Both the position numbers and the translations under genes were made by a program. A DNA stretch of 6,751 bases from positions 1 to 6,751 of the forward strand of contig DAOWME010000169.1 in assembly GCA_030643245.1 (NCBI GenBank), read 5' to 3'. The notes beneath the pieces were generated by a model that worked only from the letters and a program-made list of their open reading frames with translations, did not search any database and was not told the DNA's origin. Below, piece after piece: positions 1 through 6,337 of this stretch. The stretch comes from Deltaproteobacteria bacterium (lineage in GTDB: Bacteria; Desulfobacterota; UBA8473). Position 1 is the first letter of the stretch, and every line of letters starts with the position of its first letter.

Positions 1-68
1 AGATCGGGCAAAGATGGCCTGAAGATGAGATGTACAAATGGGGAAGTTATTTCGTCCTCATCCCTTAA
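1..68. repeat. Right arm of a long palindromic repeat, cut by the window edge
   Basis: This stretch matches 858-925 at 66 of 68 positions; the differences are at 33 (t/c) and 60 (a/g). The matching stretch is the right arm of the palindromic element at 737-926, so this is probably a second copy whose left part lies outside the window. Similarity stops at CCCTTAA, the same place the other element ends, which supports a defined element boundary. No coding signal was seen in it. Confidence 0.8.
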
Positions 69-97
69 TATATGTCAAATAATTGAATAATTCAACT

Positions 98-281
98 AGT
101 TTCCATCCAGAAATGGCACTTTTTCGCAATCTCTGCGTCAGTCTGCAGGATTGTTTGTGCGGCGTACCCTTGTAGGCCTCCGCGCAATCCCTTGTCTTCC
201 TTGACCTTGCAAAAAATTACTCATTTCTGAATTGGATACTTTGTTCGTGCCTCTTTTCTTAAAAGAGCATTAATGGCGGAC
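98..281. repeat. MITE/REP-like palindromic element, copy A
   Basis: The core (98-240) starts with AGTTTCCATCCAGAAATGG and ends with CATTTCTGAATTGGATACT, an imperfect inverted repeat. Inside it TTTTTCGCAA (120-129) faces TTGCAAAAAA (207-216), and GATTG..TGCGG (149-162) faces CCGCGCAATC (180-189), so the whole unit can fold as one long hairpin. Copy B at 5670-5853 has the same tips and core length (143 against 144 bp). Similarity continues past the right tip as TCGTGCC..TTTTCT and an ATGG near 275, so the mobile unit may include about 40 bp of right flank. It encodes no protein. It is most likely a non-autonomous element or a REP-type palindrome moved by a transposase elsewhere; that is inference. 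Confidence 0.75.
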
Positions 282-305
282 ACTACCGAATTGCTGGAAA
301 TTCCC

Positions 306-335
306 TTGACATGTGTCAATAACTCCTATTATAAT
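306..335 (+). promoter_or_regulatory. Sigma70-type promoter with palindromic -35 region
   Basis: A consensus -35 box TTGACA (306-311) is followed by an 18-bp spacer and a consensus -10 box TATAAT (330-335). Transcription would start near 342 and run into the small membrane ORF at 416, leaving a leader of about 75 nt. The -35 box is half of the inverted repeat TTGACA-TG-TGTCAA (306-319), so a dimeric repressor could sit on it. The operator role is inference; the promoter match is direct. Confidence 0.7.
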
Positions 336-415
336 TCAATACTTGCCATCAGAGAGAGCGTGCTTGAGAATTCTGTAAAATCTTAAAACCTATAGAAAAG
401 GGGAGGGCGGCAGTA

Positions 416-622
416 ATGATAGTTAAAGCTTTATTAGTACTTTTCTTGGTTTCTTATACGGTCACCTGGCTCTGCGGAATATACACCTTCTTAAAACACA
501 AAGGCAAAGTGGTAGAGTTCAAGAATGTGAAGACACATCTCTACCTCTCCCTGGTTACATGACTCATTATCGTGATCTATGCAGTTGTTGCATGGACAAT
601 GATTCCCATAGAGGGGAGTTAA
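416..622 (+). CDS. Small two-helix membrane protein with an in-frame TGA codon
   Basis: I do not recognise this family. The reading frame starts at ATG 416, preceded by a good ribosome binding site GGGAGG (401-406, 9-nt spacing) and a strong promoter. It runs to TAA 620-622, interrupted by TGA at 560-562 (codon 49 of 68). Residues 3-25 are hydrophobic (first membrane helix); a short basic linker holds K27, K29, K31, K36 and K39; residues 43-62 form a second helix that spans the TGA. Hydrophobicity continues in frame on both sides of the stop, which suggests a 68-residue ancestral protein. Stopping at TGA would give 48 residues and lose the second helix. The TGA may be a nonsense mutation of TGG (Trp), a sequencing error, or a selenocysteine codon, since a hairpin follows at 576-596. 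Nonsense mutation is the simplest reading. Confidence 0.5.
576..596 (+). other. Hairpin 13 nt after the in-frame TGA, SECIS-like
   Basis: The sequence 576-583 pairs with 589-596 (TCTATGCA against TGCATGGA, with one G-U pair), closing the five-base loop GTTGT at 584-588. The loop begins 22 nt after the TGA and its first base is G. Known bacterial SECIS elements lie directly downstream of the UGA, with an apical loop at roughly this distance and a G among the first loop bases. An 8-bp stem is short enough to occur by chance, so this is only a candidate. Confidence 0.25.
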
Positions 623-736
623 CATATCCTGAAGGACTTTCCTGAGAACCTTTTTTCTCCGCTCAGTAGGCTTTTTCCATAACCAGAAATTCAGAAACGT
701 TGCTTTCTGGTAATCCTGACGTCTTAGCTATTCTGC
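623..736. other. Short non-coding gap with one inverted repeat
   Basis: No ORF is supported here. A perfect 8-bp inverted repeat, ACCAGAAA (682-689) and TTTCTGGT (704-711), flanks a 14-nt loop. Its arms resemble the CCAGAAATGG / CATTTCTGG tips of the element at 98, so it could be a decayed tip fragment; this is a guess. A T6 run at 651-656 follows only weak pairing and is not a convincing terminator. Confidence 0.35.
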
Positions 737-926
737 GTTAGGGACGAGGCCGGAATAACTTCCTCAAGTTGGCGCTCAGATTTAGGTTAGATTTGTTCGA
801 TCTGAAAACGCAAAACCGCAGGAATAGTCTGACATATTTCGAGGATTTTGTGTTTGAAGATCGGGCAAAGATGGCCTGAAGATGAGATGCACAAATGGGG
901 AAGTTATTTCGTCCTCGTCCCTTAAC
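737..926. repeat. Long imperfect palindromic element, ~190 bp
   Basis: The left end GTTAGGGACGAGG (737-749) is matched in inverted orientation by the right end CCTCGTCCCTTAAC (913-926). The match continues inward: ATAACTTCC (754-762) faces GGAAGTTAT (899-907), and CGATCT..AAAC..CAAAA (799-815) faces TTTTGTGTTTGAAGATCG (846-863). The two ~90-bp arms therefore pair over almost their full length around a centre near 820-845. The last 68 bases are repeated at the window start with 97% identity. There is no ORF, so it resembles a non-autonomous MITE or a structured intergenic repeat. No clear target-site duplication was seen. Confidence 0.75.
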
Positions 927-960
927 AGAGAGCGTGATATATCAGACAAGCCTATCCCAT

Positions 961-985
961 AGAACTACCCCGGGGATTTAGTTCT
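961..985. repeat. Inverted repeat with a CCCCGGGG core
   Basis: AGAACTA (961-967) pairs with TAGTTCT (979-985), enclosing the self-complementary octamer CCCCGGGG (968-975). It could be a hairpin or a protein-binding palindrome. No gene starts or ends close enough to assign a role. Confidence 0.4.
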
Positions 986-1159
986 TGCAGTTGAAATTGA
1001 AGTATGTTAACGTTGCAACGCATTTTTTGGGTGATATATACGCAAGACTCAGGTTTCCTGGCATGGGTTTTGCTTTTATCTCTATTTATCGTATATCCAG
1101 AAATTTGGGAACTCATCTAGTAGCAATTAGCACATCGTCTGTCCTCACCGTCCCCCAAT

Positions 1160-1178
1160 CCCTCCCACCAGGGGAGGG
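1160..1178. repeat. GC-rich REP-like hairpin
   Basis: CCCTCCC (1160-1166) pairs perfectly with GGGAGGG (1172-1178) around the loop ACCAG. No T-run follows directly and no gene ends just upstream, so I read it as a short intergenic repeat of REP type and not as a terminator. Similar CCCTCCC-loop-GGGAGGG palindromes are common between genes in many bacteria. Confidence 0.55.
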
Positions 1179-1317
1179 TAGGTATCTTTCAGAGTTTTTC
1201 TGTTCTATTAATTTAACAACATTGCCTCTTTAGGGAGTGGGAGTAAAAAGGGCCATTTCTTGAGGAGACCAGCCGGCAAGGGAGTGCCTGTATTTGGGAA
1301 CCGGGTATAGATGGTAG

Positions 1318-2934
1318 ATGACTGGGGAGAGTGAAGGCTTCCGGATAGCGTTTGTGAACTTGAAGACGCATACACCCTGTTATTTTGCCGGATTTAACTT
1401 CACCCTGGAACATGTGGGCATAGGCTATCTCACCGCAGTCCTGCGACACCACGGATACGAGGTGGCCATCATCGATGCGGCAACGAGAGATCTCTCGGAT
1501 GAGGAGGTGGCTAACGAACTTCTGGATTTTTCTCCGACCATGGTGGGCTTCTCCCCCACCGTTGCTACCATGGAGAGCGCTATTCGCATCAGCAATCTCT
1601 TGAAAAAGGCTGACAGAGGTCTGCATATATGCCTGGGAGGACACCATGCCACGTTTTTAGCTGAACAGATTCTTCGTGAAGAACCCTGTTTCGATTCGGT
1701 AGTGCGTGGTGAGGGTGAAATCACCATCGTTGACTTGGCTGACAGGTTGCGCCGGGGGGCACCGCTCCGAGATACTCTGGGGCTATACCTCAAGAACATG
1801 GACAGTAGCATTTCCAAAAATCCGAGTCGTCACAAGATTGAAGATTTGGATGCTATCCCCTTTCCGGCCCGTGATGCACTTCAATGGCAGATACGAGAGG
1901 GGAAATCTCCTACGGTGAGAGTCATAAGCAGCAGGGGCTGTGTGGCGGATTGCAGTTTTTGCAGTATACCGCCATTTGAAAGACTGCAGAAAGGGCAGCT
2001 TTGGAGGGCTCGATCAGCAGAGAACGTTCTCGACGAGTTGAAAGCTCTTCGAGAGAAATTCGGAATCAGGACGGTGCTCTTTGCTGAGGACAATTTTATA
2101 GGACCGGGTGATATCGGACGAGAGCGCGTCAAGCGAATAGCAGAAGGGATGATCTCCAGAGGTTTAGGGCTCAATTTCAGGATTTTGTGCACTGCAGAGT
2201 CCTTAATCAAGAGTGAAGAGTTGCTTCCCCTATTGAAGAAGGCCGGTCTTGAACGGGTTATTGTCGGGATAGAGAGCGCCTCGCCATCCGCTTTACGGGC
2301 ATTTAATAAGAAATCTACTGTAGAACAGCATTATCTTGTGGCAAATATCCTCCCCCAGCATGACATTATTCTCCAACTCGGTTTTATGATGTTCTATCCT
2401 TACTCCAGCGCCGATGACCTTCGCCGGAATGCAGAGTTTCTAAACAATATAAACCAGGCATGCTTCTTTCAACACTTCTCCAATCGAATGGAGCTTTATC
2501 CCGGTGTGGCGATCTTTAAGAGGCTCGACTACGAAGACATGATCCTTTCGAAGGCCGAGTATAAGAAGGCGTTTTTGTATCGTTATGCAGAGCCCAATAT
2601 AGGCAGACTTGCGAGAAGCTTATCCCCTGTTCGAAGAAAGACGGTGAATTTGGACCGGTACCTTCTCGACATGGATATATGGGTTAACCAACATAAAGGC
2701 AAGGCCTCTAATCGTAACCTTGTCGAAACCTATACCGGGTTGAGGGACAAATTTTCGTCCAAAAATATGGAATTCTTTTTGCGGTCTGTGGGACTCACAG
2801 AATCAGAATGGGATCCGGAAGCTTTTGAGGAATTGAAGACAGAACACTCAAATGCCATAGAAAAGTTGAGAGAGACATTACGGGCAATAGTGGATGGATC
2901 AGGGCTGAAGATTTGGGACATTGGAACTCCATGA
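1318..2934 (+). CDS. B12-binding-domain radical SAM protein
   Basis: This is a 538-residue radical SAM enzyme with an N-terminal cobalamin-binding-type domain. Residues about 8-150 look like a B12-binding Rossmann domain: it opens with RIAFVNL, has GGHHATF at 107-113 and ends with RGEGE at 130-134. The [4Fe-4S]/SAM-binding motif CxxxCxxC follows at C208, C212 and C215, after VISSRGC. Further radical SAM TIM-barrel marks are LFAEDNF (254-260), VGIES (316-320) and GFMMFYP (355-361). About 140 C-terminal residues are charged and do not match a domain I know. Such proteins typically do methylation, ring formation or other radical chemistry on lipids, tetrapyrroles, peptides or antibiotics; the substrate here is unknown. 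The start is the first ATG after an in-frame TAG at 1315-1317; its ribosome binding site is poor. The stop overlaps ATG 2931, and the next intact gene is ctpA, so the two may share a transcript. Confidence 0.9.
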   Translation: MTGESEGFRIAFVNLKTHTPCYFAGFNFTLEHVGIGYLTAVLRHHGYEVAIIDAATRDLSDEEVANELLDFSPTMVGFSPTVATMESAIRISNLLKKADRGLHICLGGHHATFLAEQILREEPCFDSVVRGEGEITIVDLADRLRRGAPLRDTLGLYLKNMDSSISKNPSRHKIEDLDAIPFPARDALQWQIREGKSPTVRVISSRGCVADCSFCSIPPFERLQKGQLWRARSAENVLDELKALREKFGIRTVLFAEDNFIGPGDIGRERVKRIAEGMISRGLGLNFRILCTAESLIKSEELLPLLKKAGLERVIVGIESASPSALRAFNKKSTVEQHYLVANILPQHDIILQLGFMMFYPYSSADDLRRNAEFLNNINQACFFQHFSNRMELYPGVAIFKRLDYEDMILSKAEYKKAFLYRYAEPNIGRLARSLSPVRRKTVNLDRYLLDMDIWVNQHKGKASNRNLVETYTGLRDKFSSKNMEFFLRSVGLTESEWDPEAFEELKTEHSNAIEKLRETLRAIVDGSGLKIWDIGTP

Positions 2935-2951
2935 ACAATTACGAATGGGCG

Positions 2952-3122
2952 ATGAGCGAACCCGTGATCCAAATGTTCCACGTTTACAAGACGTATCCAA
3001 GTAAGGGAGAGGTGATCGCACTGGTGGGGGACACCGATTCTATTAAGGGTCCCCATCTATATTTAGAAATTCGCCATCAGGGGAAACCGCAAAACCCCAT
3101 GAGACTGGTTGGCTATATCTGA
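2952..3122 (+). pseudogene. Fusion relic: ftsE N-terminus joined to envC C-terminus
   Basis: The open frame encodes about 56 residues made of two unrelated pieces. The first (MSEPVIQMFHVYKTYP, ending near 2999) looks like the first strand of the cell-division ABC ATPase FtsE, which commonly begins with a MIQ-F-VYK-Y pattern; GTG 2964 may be the original start. The second (from about 3003, KGEVIALVGDT, then KGPHLYLEIRHQGKP) looks like the C-terminal end of the LytM/M23 murein hydrolase activator EnvC. The Walker A motif, all other FtsE motifs, all of FtsX and the EnvC coiled coil are missing. The junction stays in frame at a KGE that both parents may have carried, so one deletion through short homology is plausible. 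The relic lies directly before ctpA and yibQ, which fits an original ftsE-ftsX-envC-ctpA-yibQ order. A translated peptide is possible but would lack any known activity. Confidence 0.75.
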
Positions 3123-3168
3123 CGTAAGGTGAGAGTAAGCAAGTCCAATCCGAATTCAGGAGGAAGAT

Positions 3169-4500
3169 ATGACGTTTAAAAGAGGGCAAAACACAAAATT
3201 ATTGTTAGTTGTATCTATGTTTTTGGTGCTGGTCTTTACTGTAAGCATCGGATGGCTGTGCAGGGTGTCGGCCATAAATAAAGAGGAGACTTATGAAAAT
3301 CTTAAATTGTTTAATGCTGTTTTGTCCAAGATTCAAAAAAACTATGTAGAAGAGGTTGACACGGAGAAGCTCATTTACGGAGCCATAAACGGAATGTTGC
3401 AGGCTTTGGACCCTCATTCGTCTTTTATGCCCCCTGATGTGTACAAGGAATTCAATGTGGAGATGAAGGGATCCTTTAGTGGTTTAGGGATTGAGATTAC
3501 CATTAAAGACGGCGTACTCACCGTCATATCTCCCATCGAAGATACCCCTGCCTACCGGGCGGGGATTAAAGCCGGAGATTACATTGTCAAGATTGAAGGA
3601 GAATCTACAAGGGATATCACCTTAATGGAGGCAGTGAAGCTGATGCGGGGGCCTACAGGGACAGACATAACTATATCAATAATGAGAAAAGGGTTCTCCG
3701 AGCCAAAGGAATTTACCATAACCCGTGCTGTCATTAAGGTCAAAAGCGTAAGATACAAGGCCCTTGAAGGGGGCTATGGGTACATAAGAATCAAGAGTTT
3801 CCAGGAAAGAACATCAGTGGAGTTCAAGAATGCACTGAACAAATTAGAGACGGAAAATGGCGGGCTAAAAGGTTTGGTTCTGGACTTAAGAAATAATCCG
3901 GGGGGTACCTTTGATCAGGCAATTAAGGTATCCGACGAATTCTTGGATTCCGGGATTATTACCTATACTGAGCAAAGGGTCGAGAAACAGGGAAGGGAAC
4001 ATAGCGCCCACAAAAATGAGAGCCCCCATGATTATCCAGTAATCGTCCTGGTTAATGCCGGTAGTGCGAGCGCTTCAGAGATCGTGGCAGGGGCGCTGCA
4101 GGACAATGGGAGGGCCCTTATCCTGGGCACCCAGACATTCGGGAAAGCAACAATCCAGACAATATGCCCCCTGGAGGACGGTTCTGCTCTCAGATTGACC
4201 ATTGGGAGATATTATACCCCTAAAGGAAAGTCCATCCAGGCAAAGGGTATCACGCCTGACATCGTTGTCAGTGATGTAACGCATTCAGTAAACAGTGGAG
4301 AAACAAAGACAAAGTTTATAAGGGAGAAGGATCTGAAACGGCATCTCGAAGACACAAAAGAGGTAACAGAAGAGGATGGGGCTTCGAAGGAGGCAAAAGA
4401 AGAGAAGATACCCGAAGATCCTCAACTGGAGAGGGCAGTGAACTTACTGAAAAGCTGGTATATATTCAAGAAGAACTTACTGGGGTGCGACGCCTCATGA
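3169..4500 (+). CDS. ctpA: Carboxyl-terminal processing protease CtpA (peptidase S41)
   Basis: A 443-residue, full-length periplasmic C-terminal processing serine protease. The start is ATG 3169, with a textbook AGGAGG (3158-3163) five bases upstream. K4 and R5 precede a hydrophobic segment at 11-30, a signal peptide or membrane anchor; a cleavage after VSA (residue 35) is possible. LDPHSSFMPP (80-89) is typical of the family, a PDZ substrate-gating domain covers about 98-185, and LDLRNNPGG (238-246) starts the catalytic core. The catalytic serine is S301 within GSASASE, and the general-base lysine is K326 in TFGKATIQ, 25 residues later as in E. coli Tsp; many homologues have GS or GT where this has AT after the lysine. 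The charged C-terminal linker at 375-415 is rich in Glu and Lys. CtpA enzymes trim or degrade envelope proteins, in some bacteria murein hydrolases, which fits the envC relic upstream and yibQ downstream. Confidence 0.95.
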   Translation: MTFKRGQNTKLLLVVSMFLVLVFTVSIGWLCRVSAINKEETYENLKLFNAVLSKIQKNYVEEVDTEKLIYGAINGMLQALDPHSSFMPPDVYKEFNVEMKGSFSGLGIEITIKDGVLTVISPIEDTPAYRAGIKAGDYIVKIEGESTRDITLMEAVKLMRGPTGTDITISIMRKGFSEPKEFTITRAVIKVKSVRYKALEGGYGYIRIKSFQERTSVEFKNALNKLETENGGLKGLVLDLRNNPGGTFDQAIKVSDEFLDSGIITYTEQRVEKQGREHSAHKNESPHDYPVIVLVNAGSASASEIVAGALQDNGRALILGTQTFGKATIQTICPLEDGSALRLTIGRYYTPKGKSIQAKGITPDIVVSDVTHSVNSGETKTKFIREKDLKRHLEDTKEVTEEDGASKEAKEEKIPEDPQLERAVNLLKSWYIFKKNLLGCDAS

Positions 4501-4532
4501 GGAAGGGGAGATGATAAGGGGTTTTCATTCAT

Positions 4533-5471
4533 ATGGCCGAGAAGGGCAAGAAAGGCGGGAAAAGACCGAGAACAAAGAAGAACAACCAAAAAAAAGATCA
4601 CACCCGAACAGCTCTGGTGAGTCTATCCTGCTTACTGGCATTCTTGCTGGTAGCAGTCATCCTCTTCTATACCAAATACCCGGTAAAGGACAAGGTTTAC
4701 CCACCGGCAAAGCCCTCCGGAGTCAGCCCTGAGACACTTCCTCCCGAGCCCGACACAAAAAAGGAGAAGCCTCGGGAGGTCATCCCAACAGACATAAAAA
4801 CCCGCAAGACCTATAAGGTGGCAATCGTCATCGATGATTTGGGTTATAATAACGGACGATCAGAGGAATTATTAACTATTGATGCGTCCCTCACCTTTTC
4901 CATCTTTCCTTTTTGCCCTTACTCCAAACTCATAGCCCGAAAGGCCCACGCCAGGGGGAGGGACGTACTGCTTCATCTCCCTATGGAACCCTACAATTAT
5001 CCAGAAAAAAACCCTGGAAACGGCTCCCTTTTTCTAGATATGAACGATGAAGAGATACTGAGAAGACTGGATGCTGATTTAAGTTCAGTGCCTTTTGTAA
5101 AAGGAGTCAACAACCATATGGGCTCAAAATTCACGGAAAATAAGGAAAAGATGAGAGTTGTCCTCCGGGAACTCAAGGAGAGAAACCTCTTCTTTCTGGA
5201 CAGTAGGACATCGAGAAATTCAGTAGGGTATTCCATGGCAAGAGAGATAGGGTTAAAGACGGCAACTCGCAATATTTTCCTGGATAATGATCAAGATATC
5301 AAGTCGATCAATGCTCAAATTTACAAACTGGTCAGACAATCCATAAAGAACGGTTCTGCGATAGGTATCGGCCATCCATATCCGTCCACCATTGAGGCAT
5401 TGAAACAGACGATACCGGAGTTGGGAGCAAAAGGGATTGAAGTGGTGCCGATATCCCAACTGGTGAACTGA
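4533..5471 (+). CDS. yibQ: Divergent polysaccharide deacetylase, YibQ/DUF610 family
   Basis: A 312-residue envelope protein of the divergent polysaccharide deacetylase family. A very basic cytoplasmic tail (residues 1-26, many K and R) precedes one membrane helix at about 27-46, then a Pro/Lys-rich linker (about 50-90), then the catalytic-type NodB-like domain (about 94-312) facing the periplasm. Candidate metal or active-site residues are D101-D102 in VIDDLGYN, H148 in LLHLPMEP, H195 in GVNNHMGS, D223 in LDSRTS and H281 in GIGHPYP. The real substrate of this family is not settled. It starts 32 nt after ctpA with a weak, distant AAGGGG (4516-4521), so translation may be coupled to or lower than ctpA. 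In E. coli yibQ follows envC, so its place beside an envC relic is expected. The C-terminus (VVPISQLVN) looks natural, so the gene appears complete. Confidence 0.9.
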   Translation: MAEKGKKGGKRPRTKKNNQKKDHTRTALVSLSCLLAFLLVAVILFYTKYPVKDKVYPPAKPSGVSPETLPPEPDTKKEKPREVIPTDIKTRKTYKVAIVIDDLGYNNGRSEELLTIDASLTFSIFPFCPYSKLIARKAHARGRDVLLHLPMEPYNYPEKNPGNGSLFLDMNDEEILRRLDADLSSVPFVKGVNNHMGSKFTENKEKMRVVLRELKERNLFFLDSRTSRNSVGYSMAREIGLKTATRNIFLDNDQDIKSINAQIYKLVRQSIKNGSAIGIGHPYPSTIEALKQTIPELGAKGIEVVPISQLVN

Positions 5472-5669
5472 ACCCGAACACTCACGAAATCCCTCGAATC
5501 CGGAGAGCAGAAATTTGGAGACACCTGCGATTCCCTGGCGAGACCTGGAAATTGCATACAATCTTTTCATGTGTCTTTGGGTTAACTTGATAGTATAGGA
5601 AATCCCATTTTTTCATCAAATAATTAATATCACCATTGGGACTCACTGAATGGGGTTTGGCCTATAATT
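5472..5669. other. Non-coding gap after yibQ
   Basis: No gene, promoter pair or clear intrinsic terminator was seen downstream of yibQ. The sequence becomes AT-rich from about 5575 to 5635, just before the palindromic element. Open frames on the minus strand here are extensions of shadows of yibQ. Confidence 0.45.
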
Positions 5670-5853
5670 AGTTTCCATCAAGAAATGGCCATTTTTCCCC
5701 TGAGCAGCGTTCTCCTCCGGTTTCCGCCTGCGACGTACGATCATGTACTCCTCGGAGCAAACCGTCGTGCGGCCCTGCTCAGAGAAAAAATTGCTCATTT
5801 CTGGATTGGAAACCAACTCGTGCCCATTTTCTCAAGAAGTCTATTTATGGATG
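5670..5853. repeat. MITE/REP-like palindromic element, copy B
   Basis: The left tip AGTTTCCATCAAGAAATGG (5670-5688) faces the right tip CATTTCTGGATTGGAAAC (5796-5813), a clear inverted repeat matching copy A at 98-240. Inside, CTGAGCAG (5700-5707) pairs perfectly with CTGCTCAG (5775-5782), and GTAC-GATCAT-GTAC (5735-5748) can form an apical hairpin. The tips and the right flank (TCGTGCCCATTTTCTCAAG, 5818-5836) are shared with copy A, but the inner sequence differs, while both copies keep an inner stem. It lies between yibQ and a decayed ORF. No transposase is encoded nearby. Confidence 0.75.
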
Positions 5854-5879
5854 AGCACTAATTAGAAAACCGGATCTGA

Positions 5880-6270
5880 TCTTTTTTTAACCCGCCATAT
5901 TACATCAAAAAAGAAAAGGCATACAGAGAAAAGGCAAATGAGAATATCCCTTCCATATCATCCTATACAAAGGAGGAGTATGAGAGGTTTCTTGAAGGCT
6001 TCTTCCTGCCGGCCCACAGAAAATAAAAAGAAACGACCAGGATGGCCTTCCTGAACGCCGACTGGAGGGGTTTTGAAGCCACACCCGCTTCAAAAGAGAA
6101 CCCCGATAAGTCAATCACAATATTTGACTACCACAGGATATTATCTAAAACAGGATGGAATGTACCCCATCGAATAGAGTGACCCCTATCCTCTGAACGT
6201 ATGGGCGGAAACCAGGTGCGGAAAATGCAGGACAAACGTATTCTCGGAACTGTCGGAAGAACCTTGCTGA
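5880..6270 (+). pseudogene. Degraded ORF of unknown family
   Basis: One + strand frame reads like protein from about 5880: NPPYYIKKEKAYREK, then YTKEEYERFLEGFF, up to TAA at 6024-6026. The same frame reopens immediately (KETTRMAFLNADWRGF, then DYHRILSKTGWNVPHRIE) and ends at TGA 6180-6182. A +1 shift there continues as DPYPLNVWAETRCGKC to TGA 6268-6270, including a CxxC pair. No start codon with a ribosome binding site precedes the first part, which begins just after a TGA (5877-5879) and close to palindromic element B. I read this as a gene with one stop and one frameshift, perhaps truncated at its 5' side. The family was not recognised, and the three pieces may not all come from one gene. 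The minus strand frame at 5905-6114 is less protein-like. Confidence 0.35.
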
Positions 6271-6291
6271 TCGCAAAAAAATCATAAGGAA

Positions 6292-6337
6292 GCCGGGTTC
6301 AACCCCTGGCGAGATAGGGGACGCACACCACTCCCCT
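6292..6337. repeat. Tandem GC-rich hairpins with GGGGACGCACACC core
   Basis: The first hairpin pairs GCCGGG (6292-6297) with CCTGGC (6305-6310, one G-U). The second pairs AGGGGA (6316-6321) with TCCCCT (6332-6337) around a 10-nt loop and is followed by CCTTTTCT. The core GATAGGGGACGCACACC (6313-6329) resembles palindromic intergenic sequences that I associate with IS200-like/RAYT transposases; that link is from memory. The second hairpin could also act as a weak + strand terminator for the decayed ORF. Confidence 0.4.

Larger units (their letters stand above)
927..1317. other. Non-coding region upstream of the radical SAM gene
   Basis: I see no credible gene. The frame open at 985-1233 starts at TTG, has no ribosome binding site and reads through the GC-rich hairpin at 1160-1178, so I do not call it. 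The region holds hairpins at 961-985 and 1160-1178 and a 10-bp palindrome CGTTGCAACG (1011-1020). No good -35/-10 pair was found for the downstream gene. Confidence 0.5.

Noticed and set aside
632..658. Intrinsic terminator after the small membrane ORF (T6 run)
   Set aside because: Only a four-base AAGG/CCTT pairing precedes the T-run and the spacing is poor; not convincing.
1033..1097. Inverted repeat GATATATACG / CGTATATC
   Set aside because: The arms are short, AT-rich and imperfect, with a loop of almost 50 nt; expected by chance.
985..1233. 82-codon + strand open frame
   Set aside because: It starts at TTG without a ribosome binding site, reads through the GC-rich hairpin at 1160-1178 and has no recognisable protein features.
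4511..4732. 73-codon frame overlapping the yibQ start
   Set aside because: It is an out-of-frame reading of yibQ; the 4533 frame shows the basic tail, membrane helix and deacetylase domain.
5866..5888. T7 run after GGATCTGATC as a terminator
   Set aside because: The GATC repeats cannot form a stable stem with a one-base loop, and no intact gene ends nearby.
5905..6114. Minus strand 69-codon open frame
   Set aside because: It has no ribosome binding site or family features, and the + strand frame over the same bases is more protein-like.
6238..6317. Possible tRNA: a T-arm-like CCGGG-TTCAACC-CCTGG and partial pairing of ATTCTCG with CGAGATA
   Set aside because: Acceptor pairing is only five of seven, there is no D-arm GG, no proper seven-base anticodon loop, and no fitting variable region.
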